Assembly: GCA_947396885.1 (NCBI GenBank) | Contig: OX377202.1 | Location: 1,612,001 to 1,676,000, forward strand | Direction: 5' to 3' | Length of the DNA stretch: 64,000 bases | DNA from: Heligmosomoides polygyrus polygyrus | Taxonomy: Eukaryota > Nematoda > Chromadorea > Rhabditida > Heligmosomidae | Shown: piece by piece, positions 61,001 to 64,000 of the stretch | How the letters are laid out: every line of letters starts with the position of its first letter | Position numbering within the stretch: position 1 is the stretch's first letter | The notes under the pieces: model-generated | The model's database searches: none | What the model was told of the DNA's origin: nothing | Seen by the model: only the letters and a program-made list of their open reading frames with translations | Position numbers and translations under genes: made by a program

Positions 61001-63593
61001 ATGTAGTGAAAAGTAACGGACAGTTACGAAACAAACACGTATGTCCCACTATATATAGAATGTTGTCCGTTTGTCTGTTTGTGCGTCCATGCAGTATCAG
61101 TTACCGCTCGAAGGGCACCATGAAATGTAGTGAAGAGTGACAGATAGTTGCATAACGAATGCTATTGTCCAATTACGATGTCCGTTTGTCTGTCCGTGCA
61201 TCCATGCAGAGTTAGTTGCCGCTCGAAGGGCTGGATGAAATGTGGTGAATCAATGAATTCTCGTCGATGTTTCGTTACAGCGAAGTGTTTTGATATGTGT
61301 AGGGAATTGATTCGCCAAGTGTCTGTACGTACCTCCGTGCGTCCTTGCGAAACTGATAGCTGCGCCAATAATTTCGCGAAGTGTCATGACCGAAAGGATA
61401 TTGAGCGATTTTTTGCTCGACAACTGGGTATCCTACTAGGTATAGGGATTCTGTACATCGGCGGCACGCGTATAATTAATGGCCGTCTGAACAGATCGAT
61501 CGATATTGATCGAATTTTCGCGCAAAAGTAAATGCTAATACAGTAATCGCTGCACGTGCTTGTAGCATCAGGTGAACAAAGCCTATAATTGATGTCGATC
61601 GATGGTAGCAATTGGTGACTTTTGGCCAGAGATTAACGTTGAAGATTCAAAAATGATGTTGAGATCAATAGAACGATCGATACCGATCGATAAAAACGGA
61701 TTTTGTATGAATTCGACAATTCCGTTCATTAATTACTCCGACATTAATACGCATAATGGCCGTTGTATGGATCACTCACTGTATACAATCGATCAGTCTA
61801 TCAATACCGATCGATAATCGATCATCTTTGCTCAGAATCGTCTAATTACGCGGGGTGGCTCGAATAGAATGATCGATACTGTCGATTTTGCATGAGTTTT
61901 CCAACTTAACGTGTGTGTGACATCGTTTAAATGGTTTGTGGACGGGCTTCCTAACAAGTAAACATAACCGATCAATATCAGTCAATAGTAGCAACCGATC
62001 AATATCAATCAAAATTATCGGGCCTCACGATAAACGGAATTCACAGCAAGCAAACAGTCAATATCGTTTGATGCCATTGATTTACACCACGTCCATTTGA
62101 GACGGAGTTGATACTAAACGTGCTCCGAAATAAAGGCGAGGTCGATCGATCAATCCAAATCGATAATTGAATCGATAATCGTTCGATATTTTACCGAACG
62201 TTTCGCATGAGCATGATGTAGATGAGATGTCTATCTCAGTGAACGGCCTTCACAGTAAACAAAATTGATAAGTTGATCAATAAGAATCAATAATCGATCG
62301 GATCGATAATTGTTTTGAGCTGACCTTATGAACTGAATCCAACCCGGAATGTGGTCGCTACCGAGTGCACTTCTCAGTGAGTAAACACAATCAATTAAGC
62401 GACAGAAATCAATAGTCAATTTTTGCTTAAAATTCGCCATTTGAGGCGCCGATATGGTTGCCACTTAAGCGCTGAAATGTTTTCACCAAAAATAAACGGC
62501 ATTGATCAAATAATCAATACCAATCGATTTCTACTGACTTCTGGGGCGAAGTCGCATCTCTTTGGTAATGTGGAACATGGCTCCGTCTGCAAACTTCGTG
62601 TCGTGTTGTATGTCCGGCGAGACGAAATACGGGCACATTCAATCAGCTGCGCCCCCATCGATTAGGACAGCGTCGCCATATCGTTCACGATATGATTCGG
62701 CAAAAAAATCTTTTGCCCGGGCGAACAATCGCCCGTGTAGCTGCTTTCGCGGACTATAAGCGGAGACTCAGTCGTTTACTTCAGGAAGCCTTCGTCTCTG
62801 CTTCGTCGTCTTAGCGGAAAGCGTTCGACGAACGAAATCATTCCGGGTAGTTCAAGTCAGAAGCAAACGTTCATGCCAAGGTGAGTTGTTCCCGACTGGT
62901 GCAATAACCGTCGATATCGATCAGCCGCGCTGCTGAATGGACTGCCGTCGTATACGGAATAAACCGCGCTGGCTTTCAGATCAGTTTCAAGTCAGGACGG
63001 AGCTATTCTCGGAGGGCCACAGTCTTCTGCAGCATGCCCTCCAAGCATCAGCTCGTCAACGGCCGCTGGCACTATCTCCAGCACGGGGTCGAAGTCAGTG
63101 TGCCATAAGCGTTTGTCAGACGTCGGTCTGAGAGAGGAGAATAGGTGGGCCGCTTGATTCCTTGCTTCTCCGTGCCTGCGTCCGCTTAGATCGTCGTCAA
63201 TATTTGTGACTTCAGATCCCCTCTGGTGTCCTCGAGGCCACAGTCGCTTAGGGGCCTCAAGCAGCCGGTCCCCGTTTCATCGGCGGGTCTGGGAACGTCG
63301 TCGGGCGGCAACATGAACGTGGTGAAAATGCCGACGTCGCCTATACCAGTGAGTCCGCTGGCCAGATCGGAACACACGGATCCGGCACCGATTCTGACGA
63401 GGTGAGCCTGTTAATGAGATGAAATCGTAGTAAAGCGCATTGTCGTAGATTTGAAGGGAAAGAGCATCATCCCATTTGGGATGGACCAGTCGGAAAGTGT
63501 GCAAAATCGAGTGATTCTCCTGGTGGCGGCAGTTTGCCGGCTAGACGAGCTGTTCTCACCGCCACCACCGTGACTAAAGCTGTCGATTTTTGA
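42925..63593 (+). CDS. MAST: MAST-family Ser/Thr protein kinase, 30 shared exons (complete 3' end)
   Basis: Thirty exons join without phase conflict: 3858 nt, 1285 residues then TGA. Residues below count from the first codon at 42925. 13-85: RRSL...TSP and the hallmark [10 protein letters not shown]. 140-150: RPRSRSL. 160-380: MAST pre-kinase domain ([44 protein letters not shown]). 402-690: AGC-type kinase with glycine loop SNGAYGAV, catalytic Lys (about 430, FALKKM), HRDLKPDN (522-529), DFG (542-544) and CGTPEYIAPE. About 690-710: [20 protein letters not shown] tail. 965-1055: PDZ domain with GYGFTL loop and [11 protein letters not shown]. The tail has [13 protein letters not shown]. The family binds microtubules and signals at the cortex; partners cannot be inferred here. 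Kinase residues are intact, so it should be active. Confidence 0.96.
43110..44060 (+). repeat. tandem array, ~326-341 bp unit, three copies
   Basis: The anchor GGGCCTGCTTA recurs at 43394 and 43735 and, diverged, at 44061. Each unit has GCGCAAAATTANTGNCC near its start and ATCGATCGATNTTATCGATT in the middle. This is the dispersed ATCGAT / GCGCGGAC repeat in tandem form, within a MAST intron. Confidence 0.8.
44060..44255. mobile_element. diverged TTTATAC-ended MITE
   Basis: GGGCCTGTTTATACTATGC at the left and AGTTGGTTAAGTATAAATAG at the right, with an AAAATCGATATCGATCGC core. It is a long, decayed member of the palindromic MITE group. Confidence 0.5.
44621..44690 (+). repeat. 30-bp tandem repeat, 2.3 copies
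   Basis: ATGCGCTTTACGCTCAGAAA then TCGATGGAGA repeats at 44621 and 44651, with a partial copy at 44681. It is intronic. Confidence 0.85.
44776..44899 (+). CDS. MAST: MAST shared exon 2
   Basis: Acceptor ATTTTTCAG, donor TCG|GTAGGT. Its first base completes Arg. It encodes residues 58-99 including [20 protein letters not shown], the signature of MAST kinases. Confidence 0.96.
44965..45107 (+). CDS. MAST: MAST shared exon 3
   Basis: Acceptor TGCTTTCAG, donor GTGAGT. It reads [17 protein letters not shown] ... [11 protein letters not shown], corresponding to the RPRSRSLS block of the family. Confidence 0.93.
45168..45246 (+). CDS. MAST: MAST shared exon 4
   Basis: Acceptor GAAATTCCAG, chosen over the AG at 45139 because only it keeps the frame into [14 protein letters not shown] and VYKERFPK, a conserved MAST motif. 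Donor GTTTGT. The preceding intron is 60 nt. Confidence 0.9.
45270..45392. mobile_element. MITE within a 189-nt MAST intron
   Basis: GCACTGTTTACACTACTTCA ... AAAAATCGATATTGATCC ... GGAGGAAGTATAAACGCTC is an imperfect palindrome of the family B/C type. It makes up most of the intron 45247-45435. Confidence 0.65.
45436..45558 (+). CDS. MAST: MAST shared exon 5
   Basis: Acceptor TCGTTTGCAG, donor ATG|GTAAGC. It encodes [20 protein letters not shown] then a Gly/Ser/Asp linker, matching the ATAQMEERL helix of the pre-kinase domain. Confidence 0.94.
45559..47121. repeat. MAST intron filled with ATCGAT / GCGCGGAC repeats
   Basis: ATTGATCGAT-type blocks (near 45795, 45915, 45965, 46060, 46180, 46590) and CCATTAATTTTGCGCGGACA-type blocks (near 46705 and 46840) occur. 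A diverged direct pair lies at about 46240-46560, and an A/T-rich AATAAATA tract at 46920-46985. No exon is seen. Confidence 0.65.
47122..47211 (+). CDS. MAST: MAST shared exon 6
   Basis: Acceptor TTGATCTTCAG, donor GAG|GTAGGC. The 30 codons end [12 protein letters not shown], equivalent to the SFIHHQIIE helix of the family. Confidence 0.95.
47277..47372 (+). CDS. MAST: MAST shared exon 7
   Basis: Acceptor ATCACTGCAG, donor GAG|GTTTGT. The 32 codons [20 protein letters not shown] ... LDETLNE match LARDCLDKS..GLIT..YF.EL of the pre-kinase domain. Confidence 0.95.
47444..47545 (+). CDS. MAST: MAST shared exon 8
   Basis: Acceptor CCGCTTTAG, donor CTG|GTGAGT. The 34 codons include [19 protein letters not shown] and RLLECL, the strongly conserved [15 protein letters not shown] core. 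Confidence 0.96.
47606..47717 (+). CDS. MAST: MAST shared exon 9
   Basis: Acceptor TGCTTCAG, donor GTTAGT. It reads [18 protein letters not shown] ... DLPQYII, matching FDPEEFYHLLEAAEG and IPRYII. Confidence 0.96.
47718..49196. repeat. MAST intron with ATCGAT / GCGCAAAATTA repeats
   Basis: It contains a G run at 47807-47819 after CCTAGTCG, several GCGCAAAATTANNN and GACAGACAGATTA blocks (47870, 47985, 48250, 48390, 48630), and ATCGATNTNGATCG blocks (48085, 48470, 48560, 48740, 48785). A half MITE (GGTTTATAGTTCAGC ... AAGTATAAACCATCCC) is at 48898-48978. No exon is seen. Confidence 0.65.
49197..49369 (+). CDS. MAST: MAST shared exon 10
   Basis: Acceptor TTACTCTAG, donor AGG|GTTAGT. It encodes [15 protein letters not shown], a Ser/Asp/Pro linker and EDDFETIR, the entry to the kinase domain. 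Confidence 0.94.
49790..50060. repeat. family L foldback, short form
   Basis: CTCATCTGATTGATAGTGAA and GTGCCATACATCACTTCTAC are inverted at 49990-50030 (AATCAATCAGATAAACG, TAGTGATGCAAC). The outer CGAGATTGCGCCAGG relates to CATGGCGCATTC. Confidence 0.6.
50130..50602. mobile_element. GTCGCTAATGTGGCCTAC-family MITE split by a SINE
   Basis: The left end TAGTCGCTAATATGGCCTAC and right end GTAGGTCATATTAACGACTG are inverted. The element is interrupted at an AAGCCAATCAG site by the SINE at 50186-50483. Confidence 0.82.
50186..50483 (-). mobile_element. tRNA-derived SINE inserted in a MITE, with target-site duplication
   Basis: The AAGATAAAGGATAAAGG tail is at the left and the tRNA head (GACTGCGCTACACGCGCCC) at the right. 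The 11-bp host sequence AAGCCAATCAG is duplicated at 50175-50185 and 50484-50494. The insertion is therefore younger than the MITE. Confidence 0.93.
50953..51072 (+). CDS. MAST: MAST shared exon 11 (kinase N-lobe)
   Basis: Acceptor GATTTTTTCAG, donor CAG|GTCAGT. It encodes the glycine-rich loop [15 protein letters not shown] and the catalytic lysine in [10 protein letters not shown], ending LRNQVDQ. The next intron is 66 nt and has no in-frame stop. Confidence 0.97.
51139..51308 (+). CDS. MAST: MAST shared exon 12 (kinase N-lobe/hinge)
   Basis: Acceptor GTGCTCTGCAG, donor GTGAGG. It encodes [20 protein letters not shown], helix C with its conserved Glu, and the hinge [13 protein letters not shown]. 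Confidence 0.97.
52169..52312. mobile_element. palindromic MITE, family A
   Basis: CCTTAGGGCTCGTTTATACT ... GATCGATCAATTTGG ... CCGTCGCGTCGCTCGG ... GAAGTGTAAACGGGACCTTA. Confidence 0.85.
52689..52825. mobile_element. MITE with CAAATTAGGTGGGC ends
   Basis: TCAAATTAGGTGGGCAACC and GGTTTGGCCCACCTAAATTGA are inverted ends of a 137-bp element lying 54 nt upstream of shared exon 13. Confidence 0.7.
52879..52959 (+). CDS. MAST: MAST shared exon 13 (catalytic loop)
   Basis: Acceptor TGTTTTAG. Donor AA|GTTCGT is non-consensus, but it is the only one giving D-N-L-L across the join. It encodes [20 protein letters not shown] with the HRD catalytic Asp and ends in the split Asn of DLKPDN. Confidence 0.95.
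53086..53280. mobile_element. MITE, family C, within a 355-nt MAST intron
   Basis: CCTTTATACTTCGCGTCGCC ... CGATATCGATTAGACTG ... CGGATCGATATCGATGGC ... AATCGATATCCAGTGG. It looks like two partly overlapping copies. Confidence 0.65.
53315..53467 (+). CDS. MAST: MAST shared exon 14 (DFG and activation segment)
   Basis: Acceptor CTACTTTTCAG, donor GTAAGT. It encodes [20 protein letters not shown] then an activation segment ending [10 protein letters not shown]. Confidence 0.97.
53630..53760. mobile_element. MITE, family C-like, decayed
   Basis: GACGCGGTTTATACTTAATT ... AATCGATATCGATTTCTTCG ... GGAATCGATAGCGATCGC ... CATCACGCGGTGACTAG. The ends are diverged. Confidence 0.5.
53933..54068. mobile_element. 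palindromic MITE, family A
   Basis: TTAGGGCCCTTTTATACTTC ... GAGCGACGCGACGCCACG ... CGTGGCGTCGCGTAGCTCG ... GAAGTATGAACGGGGCCTTA. Confidence 0.85.
54066..54192. mobile_element. MITE, family C, adjoining family A copy
   Basis: TTATACTTCAGTCGCCATGA ... AACGATATCGACTGG ... GCGCGCCGCGGAGCGACTG-type right arm ... GACTGAAGTATAGACCTTA. Confidence 0.7.
54459..54607 (+). CDS. MAST: MAST shared exon 15 (APE motif, C-lobe)
   Basis: Acceptor ACTGATTTCAG, donor GTAGGA. It encodes [20 protein letters not shown] and [18 protein letters not shown]. Confidence 0.97.
54671..54766 (+). CDS. MAST: MAST shared exon 16
   Basis: Acceptor CAAATTTTCAG, donor GTGAGC; the preceding intron is 63 nt. It reads [20 protein letters not shown] ... 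KNPVERL. Confidence 0.96.
54837..54968 (+). CDS. MAST: MAST shared exon 17 (end of kinase domain, AGC tail)
   Basis: Acceptor CGTCTTTAG, donor GTGAGC. It encodes [20 protein letters not shown] then [13 protein letters not shown]. The stretch between ERLG and HPFF ([10 protein letters not shown]) diverges from the usual TGGAYEVKQ. Confidence 0.96.
55238..55373. mobile_element. palindromic MITE, family C
   Basis: AAGGCGGGATTTATACTTCA ... GCGTTATGAAATCTG ... CGATCAATATTGG ... CAGAAGTACAAATCCCGCCT. Confidence 0.82.
55374..55565. mobile_element. MITE, family C, with AT-rich insertion
   Basis: ACGGGGTTTATACGTCAGTT ... two ATATCGATTAGGNAGCNNGT blocks ... GACTAAAGTATAAACCCCCC. An AT-rich insertion lies in the left arm. 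Confidence 0.65.
55612..55912. repeat. foldback element, ~140-nt arms
   Basis: GTGACCGCTCGTCGGTTTTC and AGATGGGCTTATGGGTCAGA are inverted at 55800-55912 (ATAAGCCCATCTAG, GAAGAGCGGTCACC). The center is near 55762 and contains ATCGATCG on both arms. Confidence 0.78.
56137..56270. mobile_element. MITE, GTCGCTAATGTGGCCTAC family
   Basis: GTCGTTAATGTGGCCTAC at the left and ATGTAGGCCACATTGGCGAC at the right, with interior CTCTAGGTGGCAAGCACG shared with 1496-1668. It ends about 85 nt before shared exon 18. Confidence 0.8.
56356..56513 (+). CDS. MAST: MAST shared exon 18
   Basis: Acceptor TTGTGTTCAG, donor CAG|GTATCT. It completes the YFDTRSDRY motif, then an Ala-rich stretch and [14 protein letters not shown]. 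Confidence 0.94.
56525..56648. mobile_element. MITE, family C, filling a 179-nt MAST intron
   Basis: GGTGTTTATACTTCAGTTGC ... TAATCGATATCGATCATC ... GCGTTGCGTCG ... GAGTATAAACCCTG. It accounts for about two thirds of the intron 56514-56692. Confidence 0.75.
56693..56806 (+). CDS. MAST: MAST shared exon 19
   Basis: Acceptor GATAAGCTTCAG, donor TCG|GTTAGT. The 38 codons form a Ser/Gln-rich linker with [18 protein letters not shown]. Confidence 0.85.
56865..57031 (+). CDS. MAST: MAST shared exon 20
   Basis: Acceptor GCGAATTCCAG, donor GTGTGT. It reads [20 protein letters not shown], with RRRFS resembling the RRRFS/RRRCS motif of vertebrate MAST linkers, then a Ser/Thr-rich stretch. Confidence 0.88.
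57092..57206 (+). CDS. MAST: MAST shared exon 21
   Basis: Acceptor TCATCTTCAG, donor AGG|GTGAGT; the preceding intron is 60 nt. It reads [20 protein letters not shown] ... [12 protein letters not shown], a linker between the kinase and PDZ domains. Confidence 0.86.
57430..57580 (+). repeat. degenerate short repeats with TGACGTCATTTCGGCCC
   Basis: TGACGTCATTTCGGCCCGGA, CTTCATTTTAGCCCGAAAAA and CTCACTTTTCGGCTCGAAAG follow each other. Related blocks occur at 58133 (TGACGTCATTTCGGGCCGAA), 59345, 59470, 59535 and 59578, either side of the mariner-ended foldback. Confidence 0.55.
57600..58205. other. AT-rich intronic DNA with poly-G tract
   Basis: The AT-rich sequence includes a T run and a G run (58074-58100). 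No exon is seen. Confidence 0.4.
58206..59251. mobile_element. 1046-bp mariner-ended foldback (MITE-like)
   Basis: It starts TTAGGTTGTCCCATGAGTTC and ends in the inverse, CTTATGGGATAACCTAA, with TA on both sides (58204-58205 and 59252-59253). Both the TTAGGTTG-type terminus and TA target are typical of mariner elements. The arms of about 515 bp are near-complete inverted copies meeting around 58725. There is no transposase frame, so it is non-autonomous. It lies in the 2.6-kb intron before shared exon 22. Confidence 0.88.
59785..59886 (+). CDS. MAST: MAST shared exon 22
   Basis: Acceptor TTCGTTTCAG, donor GTG|GTAAGT. The 34 codons [18 protein letters not shown], a run of five Gln and [10 protein letters not shown] form a linker. 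The LVIP core resembles SLLIP of the family. Confidence 0.85.
59952..60085 (+). CDS. MAST: MAST shared exon 23
   Basis: Acceptor CCGTACTCAG, donor GTATCG. It encodes a Ser/His-rich stretch ending GKQPISIR, the first strand of the PDZ domain. Confidence 0.9.
60144..60250 (+). CDS. MAST: MAST shared exon 24 (PDZ)
   Basis: Acceptor TCCGTTCCAG, donor GTAAGA. It encodes [20 protein letters not shown] then [17 protein letters not shown] is the PDZ carboxylate-binding loop. Confidence 0.96.
60251..60325. mobile_element. 75-nt MAST intron derived from a compact ATCGAT-core element
   Basis: Between GTAAGAC and CTTCCAG the intron reads GGTTCATACTCAAGTCGCC, CGATATCGATTAG, a GCGCG spacer, then GCAATCGATATTG. 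This is a shortened version of the family C MITE plan. Almost the whole intron is element sequence. Confidence 0.6.
60326..60459 (+). CDS. MAST: MAST shared exon 25 (PDZ)
   Basis: Acceptor GTCGCTTCCAG, donor AAG|GTATCG. It encodes [20 protein letters not shown] then [10 protein letters not shown], the PDZ helices and the GDLIxxVNG motif (here DDLITAVNG). Confidence 0.96.
60517..60635 (+). CDS. MAST: MAST shared exon 26
   Basis: Acceptor TTCCATTCAG, donor [26 protein letters not shown] closes the PDZ (compare TTPFENTSIKxGPAR), then a Lys/Arg-rich segment [13 protein letters not shown]. Confidence 0.94.
60739..61260 (+). repeat. tandem array of GTCCGTTTGTCTGT units
   Basis: The anchor GTCCGTTTGTCTGT recurs at 60739, 60863, 60941, 61065 and 61180 (steps 124, 78, 124, 115). 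Each is followed by CATCCACGCAGAATTNNTTA, CCGCTCGAAAG and CCATGAAATGTAGTGAAAAG. TATATATAGAATG blocks lie between units. It is a tandem form of the GCGCAAAATTA repeat. Confidence 0.82.
61260..62784. repeat. MAST intron with dense ATCGAT blocks
   Basis: More than ten ATCGATCGATATTGATCG-like blocks occur at about 60-100 bp spacing from 61490 to 62530. A GC-richer stretch at 62560-62760 is open in one plus frame ([19 protein letters not shown]), discussed as a possible cassette exon but not called. Confidence 0.6.
62785..62880 (+). CDS. MAST: MAST shared exon 27
   Basis: Acceptor GTTTACTTCAG, donor [26 protein letters not shown] corresponds to the KRSSLFRKITKQ block after the PDZ. Confidence 0.9.
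62980..63144 (+). CDS. MAST: MAST shared exon 28
   Basis: Acceptor TGGCTTTCAG. Donor AATAG|GTGGGC, which coincides with the AATAGGTGGGCC motif found at ends of several repeats. It encodes a Ser/Pro-rich tail segment ending [12 protein letters not shown]. Confidence 0.85.
63216..63401 (+). CDS. MAST: MAST shared exon 29
   Basis: Acceptor TGTGACTTCAG, donor GTGAGC. It includes [20 protein letters not shown], similar to the SAGNIPLSPLA motif of vertebrate MAST tails. An internal GTGAGT at about 63350 could be an alternative donor. Confidence 0.88.
63449..63593 (+). CDS. MAST: MAST last exon with stop codon
   Basis: Acceptor CATTGTCGTAG. One base completes Arg, then 47 codons from [12 protein letters not shown] to TKAVDF and TGA (63591-63593). 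The C-terminus is shorter than the long vertebrate MAST tails. Confidence 0.85.
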
Positions 63594-63856
63594 TCACCGA
63601 TTTCGCTCAGACTTTGTCTGGGCGGGTTATTCGGGGTGTTGATCAAGAATCTGACATTCGTTTCTGGTATTTCGGTGGAGTACGGTAGGATACAGTGGGT
63701 AGTCTAAACCCCAATAGCCTTAGTCACCCGCACCTACTGTAAACTACCGTAATCGGCCGCAATTTCAAAAACGGATGTAGGATTCGCTGTCAGCACCCCC
63801 AAATAACCGGCATAGAAAAAGTTGGAACGACATCGGTAATCATAACCTCGACAGTC
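63594..63856 (+). other. MAST 3'UTR / downstream region
   Basis: There is no AATAAA between the stop and the window end. A weak hairpin (TACGGTAGGATACAGTGGGT with CCTACTGTAAACTACCGTA) lies at 63682-63753. The poly(A) site may be variant or beyond the window. Confidence 0.4.
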
Positions 63857-63998
63857 TTAGCCCTGGTTTATAGTTGCGCCCCTGTGGAGCGCGGCACCAT
63901 AGTCGGAATAGATATCGACGGGACGGCGCGAAAAATCGATATCTATGGTGATCATCGCGCCGCGCCGCGGGGCTGCACACGTGTAAGCCAGGCCTTAG
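63857..63998. mobile_element. palindromic MITE, family B
   Basis: TTAGCCCTGGTTTATAGTTG ... GGAATAGATATCGACGGG ... AAATCGATATCTATGGTGAT ... GTGTAAGCCAGGCCTTA. The left and right arms are inverted. Confidence 0.8.
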
Positions 63999-64000
63999 GC

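Overview
This is eukaryotic, metazoan DNA. Coding exons are short, introns obey GT/AG with nematode-like (T)TTTCAG acceptors, and the standard code fits every splice I could close. Small introns are 60-75 nt and larger ones are packed with inverted-repeat elements. A nematode or other compact-intron invertebrate is the likeliest source, but nothing in the sequence fixes the taxon.

The main content is one plus-strand gene for a MAST-family (microtubule-associated Ser/Thr) protein kinase. Thirty exons from 42925 to 63593 join in frame without a break: 3858 nt, 1285 residues plus TGA. They encode, in order, the conserved MAST N-terminal segment and pre-kinase helical domain, an AGC-type kinase domain with all catalytic motifs, a serine-rich linker, a PDZ domain and a basic/serine-rich tail. 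Upstream of 42925, three separate candidate 5' coding blocks (3700-3850 plus 8640-8782, 31855-32193 and 37701-37871) all end in phase 0, the phase the first shared exon needs. They are therefore candidate alternative N-termini from separate promoters, giving about 1383, 1398 or 1342 residues.

The first 3.2 kb hold the 3' part of a second, unidentified plus-strand gene. Several GC3-rich exons end at TAG 3143-3145, followed by a 3'UTR hairpin and an AATAAA at 3241. It lies head-to-tail with the MAST gene. A few short minus-strand coding-like frames (20993-21238, 25252-25443, 33329-33538, 40157-40315) lie inside the long 5' introns; I do not recognise them.

The rest is repeats. They include: (1) palindromic 130-160 bp MITEs of several families with TTTATACTTC-type ends and an ATCGATATCGAT core; (2) CCAAT-containing MITEs with GTCGCTAATGTGGCCTAC-type ends; (3) a tRNA-headed SINE with CCTTTAT tail, three full copies of which keep 10-13 bp target-site duplications; (4) foldbacks of 0.6-1.6 kb, some with inverted tRNA-like arms, and a 1046-bp mariner-ended foldback; (5) a dispersed and tandem repeat pairing ATCGATCGATATTGATCGAT with GGCCATTAATTTTGCGCGGA; (6) several tandem arrays. 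Some short MAST introns consist largely of these elements.
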